Positions 47,035 to 58,045 of a stretch of 64,000 nt of DNA are shown piece by piece. The position numbers were made by a program, and so were the translations under genes. Position 1 is the stretch's first letter; every line of letters starts with the position of its first letter. Under the pieces are notes generated by a model, which worked only from the letters and a program-made list of their open reading frames with translations, was not told the DNA's origin and made no database searches. The stretch is from Diprion similis (lineage: Eukaryota; Arthropoda; Insecta; Hymenoptera; Diprionidae): the NCBI RefSeq assembly GCF_021155765.1, contig NC_060117.1, positions 3,088,501 through 3,152,500 on the forward strand, in the 5' to 3' direction.

Positions 47035-50000
47035 CTAAGTATTCATGGCCTGTCGATTTTCCCCACAAAGAACCGCGACCTCCTGCACATCATCGTTATC
47101 ATCCTGCTTCCTCTTCTTTGGGAAGAGAGTCTTCGGGTTCAGGGAAGAGGGACAGCACGGCTTCTGGCAGCAAGGGATGGCTGCATGTTTAACCGGAAGA
47201 GCGCATGGTGGCGGAGCTTGGAGAGAGCTTTTTCTCTTCGACCTAACGTAGCCGGAATTCGAATCTTCGTTATCTTTCTCGCCGATGGTGAAGGACCGCT
47301 GGATCCTTTTCGTCCCAGGATAATTGCTCCGCTCTCCGGAGCTCTGACTCGCACCGCAAAGGACGTTGACTCCTTCGGGAACTCCGAAAGGGTCGAGCTC
47401 ACCACCGATCTTCATCTTCATCGTCAGGTTGTTCCTTTTCTGGGTATTCATCTCCTCCGAGAGTCGTATCAGCCGGTCCTGCTCGCGCCACATGGCCTTC
47501 CGCATCTCCTGGACCTTGGCTGCTGCCTCGTTCTGCTTCTCGTTAATCTGCATCTGAAGTGCAGCTATCCTCTTATTCAACGCGTCATAGTCACCGCCGA
47601 TCGTCTCATCGTCCGCGTCCTGCAGACTTGAACATGGTCTGCAGACTCCGTCGGGTGACGTCGAGTCGTCGACGTAGTCTTCAGGGTTTATGTCCTGCTG
47701 GACCATGCTTGACGTCACGAGGCAGATCCTGTCGTGCAACTCGGCGAGCTCGGTCAACGTCAGCGTCTGGAAAATGGAATCGGGGAGTTAGAAGGGGATG
47801 ATGAAGAACATCAATTGGAAGGTGGTTCTCACCTTAAGCCATGATTCGGCGTCGAAAGCGTCTCCGAAGCCTTCGGGCTGCTCGGATGCCTCCTGAAGAA
47901 AAAGGGAAATCGAAGAATAAGGCGACTGGTGAGTCCTTGAGCTCTGTGTAATACTCACTTCGAGTTTATCTCGGAGAGCGGCGTTCTCCTCTCTCAACTT
48001 TTCCAGCTCTTCAAGGATCTTAAGAAGCCTCTGAACGTCCGTTTCAGCGTTGAATATAGTCTCTGAGAGATACTGTGACTCCTTAAGCAGCTCCATTATG
48101 TCTTCCGCAAATTTGTTCCTCATCACCGATGACAGACGATGAGTTTGTGACTCTGCCATCTCCGGAGGCGATTCTCTCTCTCCCAGCACGTACTTCACGA
48201 AGTTTCGTATCCGCTGAACAGCTGATTGGTTAACACGTGAGTAAAATGAACATGAATTTTCAATAAACGTGAATGGAACTTTCTCACTCCAGTCGATTAC
48301 TTGACTTCAAATTTCTCTCTGTTCAGTTTCAACTCAGCCAATTTCGTCTTACATGAAGTCTCACTTCTTTTTCTTAACAAAATCTTCATCCTTACCTCTG
48401 TCTTGATTGTTTATGTTCTTTCTGAGCTGTTCATTCGCGCTTGCGTAATCACCGTAGCCCTGACCTTGGGATCCTTGGTCTCTCTTTGCAACCGGAGTTC
48501 GCCGTTCGACTTTTGGAGTTCTGGTCGGTTCCTTCTTCACTGCAGGCTTGCCAACAGCAGCTGCGACTAAAACAGATTTTCGACATTATCGTGAGTTCCA
48601 AAATAAGGACTATCTGTATTCTACTTTGTCTATATTGTTACCTTTCGTTGGCACAGATTGTATGAGTTTCTCAGGAACAGGACCAACAGCTTCCGAAGCT
48701 GAAACATCGAAGGGTTTCGGTCAACGGGACAACAAGATAAACGCGTAAGTGTAATTCTGATTGGGAAACAGTTTGGAACCTTTTGGTTTGTCAATTGCTT
48801 TCTTAGAATTTTCCAACTCAGCGTTGGCCTTCGCAAGCTCGTTCTTTAGATTCTCATTATCGCTTTTTAGTTTGTCAACCTCAGACTTGAGCCTCGCATT
48901 CTCGTCCTTCATGGCGTCTAATTCCCCGCGTAGTTTGTTAACCTCTGCTTTGAGCTCTTCAAGTTCTCCCTTCATCTTGTCGTTCTCAGCTCTCAGAGCG
49001 TCGTTCTCGGATTTCAGTTTTTCCAAATCACTCTTCAGCCGTGCAACCTCCTCTTTCGCGGCCGCCAAATCGTCCTTCAATTTTGAATTTTCAGCCTTTA
49101 GCTTCTCGTTCTCAGCTCGCAACGCACTTAGCTCGGAATTCAGCTTGTCCAGGTCTCCTTTGAGCTTCGAATTCTCCGCCTTTAGGGCGTCAAGGTCGCC
49201 TTGTAGCTTCGCGTTTTCCGCTTTCAATCGGTCAAGCTCTCCCTTCATCTTGTCGTTCTCAGCTCTCAGAGCATCGTTCTCGGATTTCAGTTTTTCCAAA
49301 TCACTCTTCAGCCGTGCAACTTCCTCTTTCGCGGCCGCCAAATCGTCCTTCAGTTTCGAATTTTCAGCCTTCAGCTTGTCGTTCTCAGCTCGCAACGCAC
49401 TGAGCTCGGAATTCAACTTGTCCAGGTCTCCTTTGAGCTTCGAGTTCTCCGCTTTTAGTGCATCAAGGTCGCCTTGTAGCTTTGCGTTTTCCGCTTTCAG
49501 TCGGTCAAGCTCTCCCTTCATCTTCTCATTCTCCGACTTCAACTTTTCGAGCTCACCAGTCAGCCTTGCGTTCTCGGCTCTCACTTTATCCAGCTCACTT
49601 CTGAGCGCAGCTAGCTCAGCTTTGGTCGCTGCTAGTTCTTTCAAAGCCGCCTCTTTCGCCGCTTTCTCTGCTGCGAGCTCACCGTTGAGTTTGTCAATCT
49701 GGCTTTTGAGCCCCTCGATCTCCTGACGAAGCTTCGCCTTTTCGTCCTCACATGCCTTGACCTTGTCTTCAAGTGTTTTCACCTTGTCTTCAAGCGTCTT
49801 CACCTTGTCTTCGAGGGCCTTGACCTTATCCTCTAGCACCTTGACCTTGGCCTCAGCATCGCTCAAATCTTTCTTCAGCTTCTCATTTTCCGCTTTCAAC
49901 TTCACGTTCTCTGATTTCACTGCCTCAAGCTCAGCCTTGAGCTTCTCCAGATCGTTCTTCAGCCTCTCATTCTCTGTTTTAAGACCGTTAACTTCTGCCT

Positions 50001-52874
50001 TTAACTTCTCGTTCTCTGCCGTGAGGGCAGCGCACTTTGATTTCATCTGATTGAGCTCATTCGTCAAGTCTGCCATCTGCTTCGTCAGGTCATCCACTTC
50101 CGCTTTTAGTTTGTCCCGCTCTGCTTTGAGCTTGTCCATTTCTCCGAGTAAAGCTTTTAGGTCGGACTTTAGCGCTGCCAACTCCTTCAGCGCCGCTTCT
50201 TTCGCAGCTTTTTCATCTGCAAGCTGTTTCTCAAGATTTTCCATCTTGCTCTTCAGCTCCGCTAACTTATTTGCAAGATCAGAGTTCTCCGCTTGCAATG
50301 CCTTTATCTTCGCCTCGGCTTCGCCCAGACTGTTCTTCAGCTTCTCATTCTCTGATTTCAAAGCATCCAATTCGCTCTTGAGCTTTTCAACCTCGTTTTT
50401 AGACGCGGCAAGATCGTTCTTCAGCTTATCAATTTCAGCTTGCATTCCGTCGATCTTTTCTTTCAGCTTTTCCACCTCAGCCTGCAGCGCGTCTCTCTCT
50501 TTCTTGAGCTCGCTATTCTCTGCCTTCAACTTTTGTACTTCCTCATTTAGCCGCTCTATCTCACCTTTGAGCTTCATATTTTCAGCCTTGCACCCTTCGA
50601 CCTCGCTTCTGAGCTTATCGATTTCCGCCTTGGCTGCAGCGAGCAGATCCTTGAGCTCGCTGTTCTCCGCTCTCGATTTATCCAACTCGCCCTTAACCTT
50701 GTCAAGCTCGTTTTTCAATCTCTCAATTTCGCCTTTTGCCGCGTTTAGTTCGTTGCTCATTCGCTCGTTGTCTCCTCTCAGTTTCTGGTTCTCAGCTCTA
50801 CAGACTTCGAGCTCTTTCATGGCCGCTTCTTTTGCAGATCTCTCAGCAGCAAGCTCCTGTTTCAGTTTCTCCACCTCCTCCTTTGCCCTTGCTAGCACCC
50901 TTGCCAATTCATCTTTTTCTGCCTTCAGCCGAGCTATTTCATTTTCAAGGTCGTTCATCTTCGCGTTAGCAGCGGCCAGGTCGCCTTTGAGCTTTGCCAG
51001 CTCGTCTTCGAGCTCTTTAATTTTTCTCTCAAGCCCAGGAATCTTTTCGTTCTCCGCCGCGAGCTCGGCCAGCTTTTTCCTTAGCTCAGCTATCTCCTTC
51101 TCCAGCTCAGCTATGCGATCCTTCAGCCCGTCAATCTCGCGTTTCAGCGCCGCCTCCCTTTCGGCCGCCGCCTGCATCGTGCTCGCGACTTTACTCAGAG
51201 CTCGAGAATGCTTGTCTCTTTCCTCCAGGATCTTTATTATCTGATCGTTCCTCTCCGAAACTACGCCCCGAACTTTACCGAGTTCTGACAACAGTTGTTC
51301 CCTCTCAAGTTCAAGGTTATACAATTGTGGCTTGACCGATTCAATCTCACTCTGCAGCCTGTTCAACCCCAGCATATCAATCGCCGACGTCTGGAGCTCA
51401 CGCAAGAGGTCCGAAACCTACAAAAGTTCGAAGTCAGCTTTATACCAACCACTAGCTACCGTTAAACACTAGTCAAATCACAAATTCGTCTCACCTTCGC
51501 GTCCCTCTTTTTGAGCTCATCCTTCATAGCTTTCACCTCGTCCATGATGGCTCTGTAGCTCACCGTCATTTGGTCGAGGTCAGTGCTGAGCCTCTTATTG
51601 TCCGACGTGACGTTGAACAGTTTACTTTGGAGGTCATTAATGGCGGCATCCTTGTCCACGAGCTGCTTCCTGAGCTGAGCTATGAGCGCTTCGAGCTCTT
51701 TGATTCTGTTTAGCAACTCTGAAACGTCCATTTCCCCCAGCGGTTTTTCCGGCGGTTTCACTTCCGCTAGGGTCGTTTCAACAGCGACATCAGTCGCCAT
51801 TTTTCGCCGTTCTTCGCAGGCGTTCAGCAGGTCCTGTAGCCGCTTCACCTCCGCACGAAGTCTCTCGATCTCTGCTTTTAGATCATCAACGTTATCCGTC
51901 AGCTCGACCAACGTCTCTATCGAACGCTGGACCACTTTTGACACCCGCTGGTCTGCCTCTTGACCACCTTCCGTTAGCTCCCGAAGCTTGGCTCGCAGAC
52001 GATTCAACGCTGCACAAGAGGACTCGGCCTCAGCCTCTTGGAGTCGGATCTTGAGCCCGGAAATGATCTCTCTCAATCTGTAGAAGAAGAAAGGCGTCGG
52101 ATTTTTGAGCTTTAAAATTTTCCTACTGATTTGTGATTATGAATATTGGACGAGTAATCCAATACCAAAAGATCTTTGCTTGTTTCTAGAAGAGCTTTTC
52201 ATTTCCAACGTTTTCTGACTTATATAAATTCTAAATTGTAAAATTGAATCTAATTGAAGATCTCTTCGTGAAACCGTTTAGCATGTCATTTCCATTTGTG
52301 AAAAACCTGCCTCCGTTTTTCACCAGCATGAGCCTCCTTCATGTTCTTCATCTTTTCGCGAAGTTTGCTGACGAGTTCGCAGGGTGACTCGACATACTCG
52401 TACTCGGTTATGGTGTCCTCGAGTCCTTTGACCTTGTCCTGAAGTTCTTCATTCTCGTTTTCCAGCCTGGCATTCTCCTCTCGAAGATGAGCCAGCAGAG
52501 GATCAGGCCTCACCATGTCATCGTTAAGACCTGCAAGCGTGGTAATAAAATCCTGGAAATTTCTCTGGGAGAAATTCAAAACCTCAACAGATTTATGAAA
52601 TTGGAAACATCAGCCCACCGTGGGCCTGCAGCACCTGCTTCAACGCCCTCGCCTCACTCTCAAGCTGCAGACGTTCCATCCTCCATTTCTTCATCTGGCA
52701 TTTCATCGAGGTCAGTTTACGCAGAGCGTAAGACAGGTCCGTTATTTCCGCATCCCTCCCACCCTCTCCCAGTGGATTGTAACTGCACCCGCAGGATCCT
52801 TCGTTCGGAGGATCGCTTCCCGTCATTTTTGGTGGGTCGGTGCATCCGCACTGACATGTGCGACCCGCCATCAT
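47035..52874 (-). CDS. Long coiled-coil protein with internal 13-heptad repeats, 9 exons, 1659 aa
   Basis: Exons on the minus strand: 52874-52619, 52530-52311, 52077-51495, 51417-48780, 48698-48642, 48566-48396, 48221-47959, 47892-47833, 47766-47035; total 4980 nt, one frame. Residues 1-35 are Cys-rich (CQCGC, CGC). Residues about 55-1230 are almost continuous heptads rich in Leu, Lys, Glu and Asn, with a 91-residue unit duplicated in tandem at about 989-1170 and short LEDKVKT repeats before it. A Pro/Lys linker (exons 5-6) leads to a conserved block in exon 7 (LSETIFNAETDVQRL), then a C-terminal region with CCQKPCC and a basic PKKRK that could be a nuclear signal. Intron 2 uses a GC donor. 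Divergent paralogue of the gene at 53421. I do not recognise the family; a structural, cytoskeletal or centrosomal role is only a guess from the coiled coil. Confidence 0.9.
48968..49513 (-). repeat. Two tandem 273-bp (91-codon, 13-heptad) units inside a coding exon
   Basis: CCCTTCATCTTGTCGTTCTC at 48968 recurs at 49241, and a related start lies at 49514, exactly 273 bp apart each time. At protein level each unit begins MKGEL(D/E)(R/E)LKAE and the full units are almost identical, including silent positions. That is recent duplication, not convergence on a heptad consensus. Confidence 0.95.
49757..49851 (-). repeat. 21-bp coding minisatellite (LEDKVKT heptads)
   Basis: CACCTTGTCTTCAAG-type units repeat about every 21 bp, encoding consecutive (V/L)KxLEDK heptads. 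Three-heptad steps keep the coiled-coil phase intact. Confidence 0.85.
52078..52310 (-). other. GC-AG intron (intron 2 of the 1659-aa gene)
   Basis: Exon 2 must end in phase 2 to join the acceptor TTCTTCTTCTACAG|A. The only site giving that phase is CGGAG|GCAGGT. The spliced product reads EKRRLREIISGLKIRLQEAE and aligns without gaps to ERRRLSEEVEYLKMRVREAE of the paralogue. The nearby GT sites need other, weaker acceptors. Confidence 0.7.
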
Positions 52875-53420
52875 CTCGTTTCTAGTCCTTACAGGTTAGT
52901 CGTTTGTATATCCTTGGCCTTCAGCTTCGCGTGAAGAGTAAAGATGTTTCGAATATTCTTGTTTTTGGTTTTTCATATCATTTTCAGTATCGTTCCATCA
53001 CCGACTTGTCAATTTATCATATTTATGTTTTTATTAATCGCCAGATAATAGATTTTTATCACTGTTGTTTTATAGGTTGAAGTCTTGTTGAATTTTTTTT
53101 TTTTTTTTTTACCCTTTTCCCACACCTCGCATTCTCCTTTGTTTCAGTCCCTGGATCGCGAAACAAACATGGCAAACTTTGACATTTGATAAACGTAACC
53201 AAAAAATAAACTAAAAAAAAAAAAAAATAATAGAGAAATTCTCCGTTGACCAAAAACTAGGATAATATTTTAACCGTAAATAATCATCAAAATTCTAAGT
53301 GAACACTGCCCATATGTAACAAATCCGTTAAATGGAACTATTAAATGAAGCTCGACCGAAATCAAAGAAGCTCGTCCCGTCGTCGAAGGTTGAAACTTGA
53401 AAGAAGCTAGGATACGAAAA
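52875..53420. promoter_or_regulatory. 546-bp divergent intergenic region, probable bidirectional promoter
   Basis: Only this stretch separates the start codons of two head-to-head coiled-coil paralogues, so both 5' UTRs and promoters must fit here or use untranslated exons elsewhere. It contains a T run (53093-53110) and an A run (53214-53227) of opposite polarity, and no clear TATA box at a fixed distance. The stretch next to the plus-strand ATG (53340-53420) is purine-rich and looks like 5' UTR. Confidence 0.6.
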
Positions 53421-56400
53421 ATGTCTGGTGAATGCGGGCTGCACCCTGGCTTGACGATGACGAGCAGTGAGGCGGTGGCGATGGCGGCATCGGCGACGCT
53501 GGGGCGGCTAAATTCGCTGATGCGCCAGGTGACCGATTGGCAGGACGAGCGTTTGGCGCTCGAGAGCAAAGTGATGCGACTGAAATCAGCGCTGCAGAGC
53601 CTCGGCGGAAACGTCGAAGACACGCTGAAGCCAGACCCGGTGGTTATTCGTCAAAGAGAAGAGATAGGAAGATTAAGATTGTCCGAGGATCGACTAGAGG
53701 AGGAGATCAAGCGACTTAGGGAGGCGCTCGTCGAGGCCGAGGAGGCCATCACCTGTTCAGGGGCGAAGCGGCTGAAGGACAAGATGGCGCGGGTGAGAGA
53801 AGCGGGGGTGGAGGAGCGGCGAAGGCTCAGCGAAGAAGTCGAGTACCTGAAGATGCGCGTCAGGGAGGCGGAGGAGGAATCGTCCTGCGCGGCGTTGGGC
53901 CGTCTGCGTTCGAAGCTGAGGGAGATCCTGAAGGGTGACAAGATCGTGGAACGGTTTATTGCCGACGTTGCTACCAGGGGCTGCGTAACTGTTGTCGACC
54001 TCCTGGGGGAGGCGACCAGGGTGAAGGAGACGCTCGACCAATCGATCGACGAAAACATCCGGCTGCGTGCCGAGAGCCGAAGGCTGATTGCCGCCCTCGA
54101 ATCGGACGCCGAGACCGGCTGCTCCGGCCACCTGGAGACCATCGAACGACTCGGTTTTCGCGTCAAGGAACTCGAGCGAAGGATCAAAGAATTGGAGGAC
54201 GATTCCCGGCTCGTTAAACGGCTCGGGGAACTCGAGGACGAGCTGAATATTAAACGAGAAGAGCTCGAGGATCGGGAGGCATCGATTAACGCTCTGAGAA
54301 ACGAACTTCTTGGCGCTAAAATCGCGTACAAAATTAAGGCAGGGGAATTGGATGATATTGAATTCGAGAAGGCGGAGGTGCGGAGGGTTAACGAGGAGCG
54401 TGAACAACTCGAGAAACGAATTGGAGAACTCCAGCAACGCGTAAGGGAGGCGGATTCGGTCGCCAGAGACGCGGAGGACGTTAGAAATGAGCTCAATCGA
54501 GTCAAACCCGAGCTAGTTAGCCTTGAAATTGAACGCGATGCGCTTGTCGAGGATATTGAACAGATGCGAAACATCATTTCGGACCGAAATGAACAAATAG
54601 CGAGAATCTTGGAAGAAAATGAGCAGCGAGACAGAGCTAGAAAGTCTGAGATCGAAGGCGTGAGAACAAAGCTCAGAATCGCGTTGGCTGAGAAGGAAAA
54701 GCTTGTTTCCGGCTGTGGTAACGGCGAAGCTGAAACGACAGGTAGAATCGGTGAAGCTAGCGGCGACTCTAAGCCTCTTGAAAAAAAAATAAGAGCACTT
54801 GAAGGGGAGCTGGTTAAACTGAAGGAGCTCTCGATGGATCCGTTGATAAAAGATCTGCGTTCGACAGTCAGGCTTGAGAATGAGCTCGCGGTCGAAAGAT
54901 CGACCAAGGAAAGTGTCATCAAAGAATCGGAGAGCTTGAGAGTGGAGAACAGTCGTCTAAGGTGTGAGAAAAATGAGCTCGATATAAAATTGGAGGAATT
55001 TGAAGCGGAGAATACCGAGCTAAGGAGAGAGCTTAATCGGCTGGTGGAAAAAAATCAACAACTAACGATGGAGATTGATGAGCTCAAGAACGTTGCGGAG
55101 AATGAAGCTAGGCTGAAGAAAAAGCTGGATATAATGGAAGGCGAGAATCAACTGCTTAAACAAGACATGGACGGACTAAAGTCGAAGGATTCTGTTGAAA
55201 AGAGAATTCAAGAGCTCGATAATGAGCTCAGAAAGCTGAGGACCGAACGTGAAGCGCTTAAAACTGAGTACAGAAAACTGGTATTGGTCAACGAGACGTT
55301 GAAGATCGAGCTCAACGATCGAAGAACGAGGATTGATGAGCTCGAGGAGCGGCTGAAGCTCAATTCCAGGGACTGTGAAATCCTTATAGAAAAGTTAGCA
55401 GTGGTTGAAGGGGATCTTCGTGAAGCTAAGGAAGAAATCGAATCCCTGAAGATCAGCGCTGACCGCGTAAAAGGCGAATTCGACGATCTAAAGGCGCGGA
55501 ATGAGGTGCTGGTAGCAGAGGTGAAAAAACTGTATACCGAAGCTGAAGAAGCGTCTAAGGAAGAGCAGGAATCCATTCGCGCGAAGGAATGGGACGAGGG
55601 AACCGTGGTTATGGACTGCGGGGATTACGTGCGAGCTGACAGAGAGATGAAGTACTTTATCCACCTTCAAAGTTTGGCAGTAAAACGAGTCGCAGATTTC
55701 ATCAGCTATGTAGAAGGCCAGACCAGCCTGAGGCCTGCGATGGCGACGTTCCTAGAACCGACCTTCACCAACGTGATGATCCTTAACGTCGACGAAAATG
55801 TGAGGACAACCTTCAGGATGTCGCAGAAACTTTCGGAGATGATTTTCAACGCTGAGATTAGGGTCCAGCGCCTTGAGACTCTTCGGAACGAGGCTGATCA
55901 CCTTAGAAAGGAACGCGACTGCCTAAATAACGGAATTGAGAAACTCAACAGCATGCTGAGCGTACGTTGACTCCTTTCCAATATTCAATTTCCACTTACC
56001 CAAAAATCTAACTTCACTCAGCATTTTTTTATCATTGCAGAAACTGGGTCAAAACGTCTTGATGCAGTCACCTGATCATCGTCGTGTTGCGTTTTGCACA
56101 CCTTCCGACAGCGACATGGATCAGTGCTGGTCAAAAGTCAGTATCGCATTTTCTTTCCAAATTTTCAAAGTTCAGACAAAAGTCCCTTTGAATTCAATAA
56201 AATTGTTCAAGATTTTTTCGAATCAAATAAATTACTTATATAAAAAAAAAAGTATCTGACAATTCGTAACTAGGAATTTTATTCTTCCTAGTCGCGCAAT
56301 AACATCCCCCAGATCACGGCGAGCTTACAATTGTGCCAAAATTCTGAGCACCAGCTTTATCCAACCTTCGAAAGCGAGGTGCTTCCGGATTACACGGACG

Positions 56401-56721
56401 AAAAATTCTGCACTATAAATAATCGAATATCGGACCTCCAGAGGGAGATTAAGGCGAAACAACGAGAAGCTGCGGCGAGGGTTTGTGGTCTTTGTCATCC
56501 CTTCAGACAGCCTTGTTCCTTTGCTAGAAATAAATTCAAACAGAAAAGTGGGGAACGTCTTATTTCTTTGTTATCTTCTCGTCTAAGGGATGTTGAAGGA
56601 AGAAATATATGACACGTTTGACCATATTTTTTTCATCCTTTCTTATCGACTTCGGCGGTTCTTTTTTATCCCACTTTTCGCCCCGTCATCAATCAATTGA
56701 TCAAAGCCTCGTGTCTATCTG

Positions 56722-56765
<44 letters not shown>

Positions 56766-56909
56766 TGTCGTATACTCACAACGCGTTTGAACTTCTTTCA
56801 GCTTATCGAAATGCGAGAAACCATGCGGCAAGAACGAACGCGGCTAATGGAGATTGCGGACAGAGGTTCACCTCGTGGTGTTCACTCACCTGCTTCTTCC
56901 ATCATTTGA
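53421..56909 (+). CDS. Long coiled-coil protein, paralogue of the divergent neighbour, 4 exons, 977 aa
   Basis: Exons 53421-55961, 56041-56136, 56292-56480 and 56802-56909; all introns are phase 0 and GT-AG, total 2934 nt ending in TGA. The start is the first in-frame ATG (MSGECGLHPGL). Residues about 28-720 are heptads rich in Leu, Glu, Arg and Lys. Shared blocks with the neighbour include LKPDP (vs VRPDP), EAEEESSCAALGRLRSKLRE (vs EAEAESSCAALNRLRAKLRE), VKPELVSLEIERD, ISDRNEQIARILEE and LSEMIFNAEIRVQRL; the C-terminus KAKQREAAAR|LIEMRETM matches NEKQNEAAAKVQEMRKAM. It lacks the neighbour's repeat expansion, its basic PKKRK tail and six of its introns. One giant 847-codon first exon corresponds to seven exons of the neighbour. 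Family and function are not recognised. Confidence 0.9.
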
Positions 56910-56953
56910 GAGGAAATCTTGCATCAAAACGAATCGACTAACACACTCACTGG

Positions 56954-56959
56954 ATTAAA
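56954..56959 (+). terminator. Candidate polyadenylation signal (ATTAAA) of the 977-aa gene
   Basis: The common variant hexamer lies 45 nt after the TGA stop. No AATAAA was noticed in the next few hundred bases. Confidence 0.4.
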
Positions 56960-58020
56960 ACAACCCGGCGTAGTGCAACGGAATGCAAACGTGCTCTGTG
57001 CTCTTCTAGAAGGGGCGGATGTGATTGGAAAAACGGAAAACTCTCCACAGCCTTTCTCCTCGCGAATGGACAGTCCATTCATCAGTAAGTGAAAATCTAT
57101 GTAAAAGGGAATTGAATTGAATTGAATAATTTTTTTTTTCTTTTTCGTCTTCTTCTATTCGACTCGATTTCCCACCGGCTCCAAGTGATGAACGATAAAT
57201 ATCGAGTAGAGTTACTTTTTTTCAATTTTCAATTCTGTTTGCTAAATGATAAGATGAACCGGAATTCAACAAAAAATTATTGCAATCTTTTTCTAAATTC
57301 ACGTAAATTTCTGAAAGATAATTAAAATTTGACTGACATGTAATTCGTTATGTTTATCACAAAGAGGGTTATTAATTAACGCGTTCAATTAGGGTACACA
57401 CGGCTTGTAAACACAACAACGGCGAAAAACGGAGAACCCCGTAAAATCGCGCGGCTGTTGGTTTGCTAGTGCAATTATGTGCTCGTACGTATTTCCCAGC
57501 AAAAAGTGGTCATTTCGGTTCGCATAGTTGAGGGGTCGAGCGACTGGCTCATCTATCATGTTCTACTTGACGTGAATGAAGTAGCGCCGAGCTATTCAGC
57601 TTTTTATTTTTAAACAACGTCGGTACGTAACTTGGATCGATTTTCTCAATTCGGAGCACTAAACATCGGCTAAAATGCTCCAGAGCTTAACGTATCCAAC
57701 GGTCTTGCAAAAAGAAAAACTAACCGGTCAAGTTCTTGATGTTTTTGCAAGGTTGAGAAGAAGAATCGTTTTACGGTTAACTGAAATTAGTCTAGCCTGA
57801 ATAGATTTTTAAATGAGATAACATCCGAGATGTACAAAGTAAAAAATTGAGTTTGGAGCCAACTTATTTCTTGCCAACGATGTGAAAAGAAAAATTCTGA
57901 CAATAGGATTTGCAGAACATTAGAAAGAAGTTTTTTTTTACGGTAAGGGCATTGAAAAGTCCACTTTTCGTGGCAGTTTTTGTTCCATAAAGTGACGCTT
58001 TATACGTCAGCGAACAAAGT

Positions 58021-58045
58021 TGCGGAATAAAGTCTTTATTCCGCA
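58021..58045. repeat. 25-bp palindrome with 12-bp perfect arms
   Basis: TGCGGAATAAAG-T-CTTTATTCCGCA: the two arms are exact inverses around a single T. Confidence 0.9.

Noticed and set aside
48761..51244. Long plus-strand open frames (321 and 397 codons) opposite the coiled-coil exon, and a 423-codon minus frame at 53651-54922
   Set aside because: They are Ser/Phe/Leu-rich antisense readings of Lys/Glu/Leu heptads. The codon bias of the sense strand removes stops from the antisense. No conserved motif and no splice logic.
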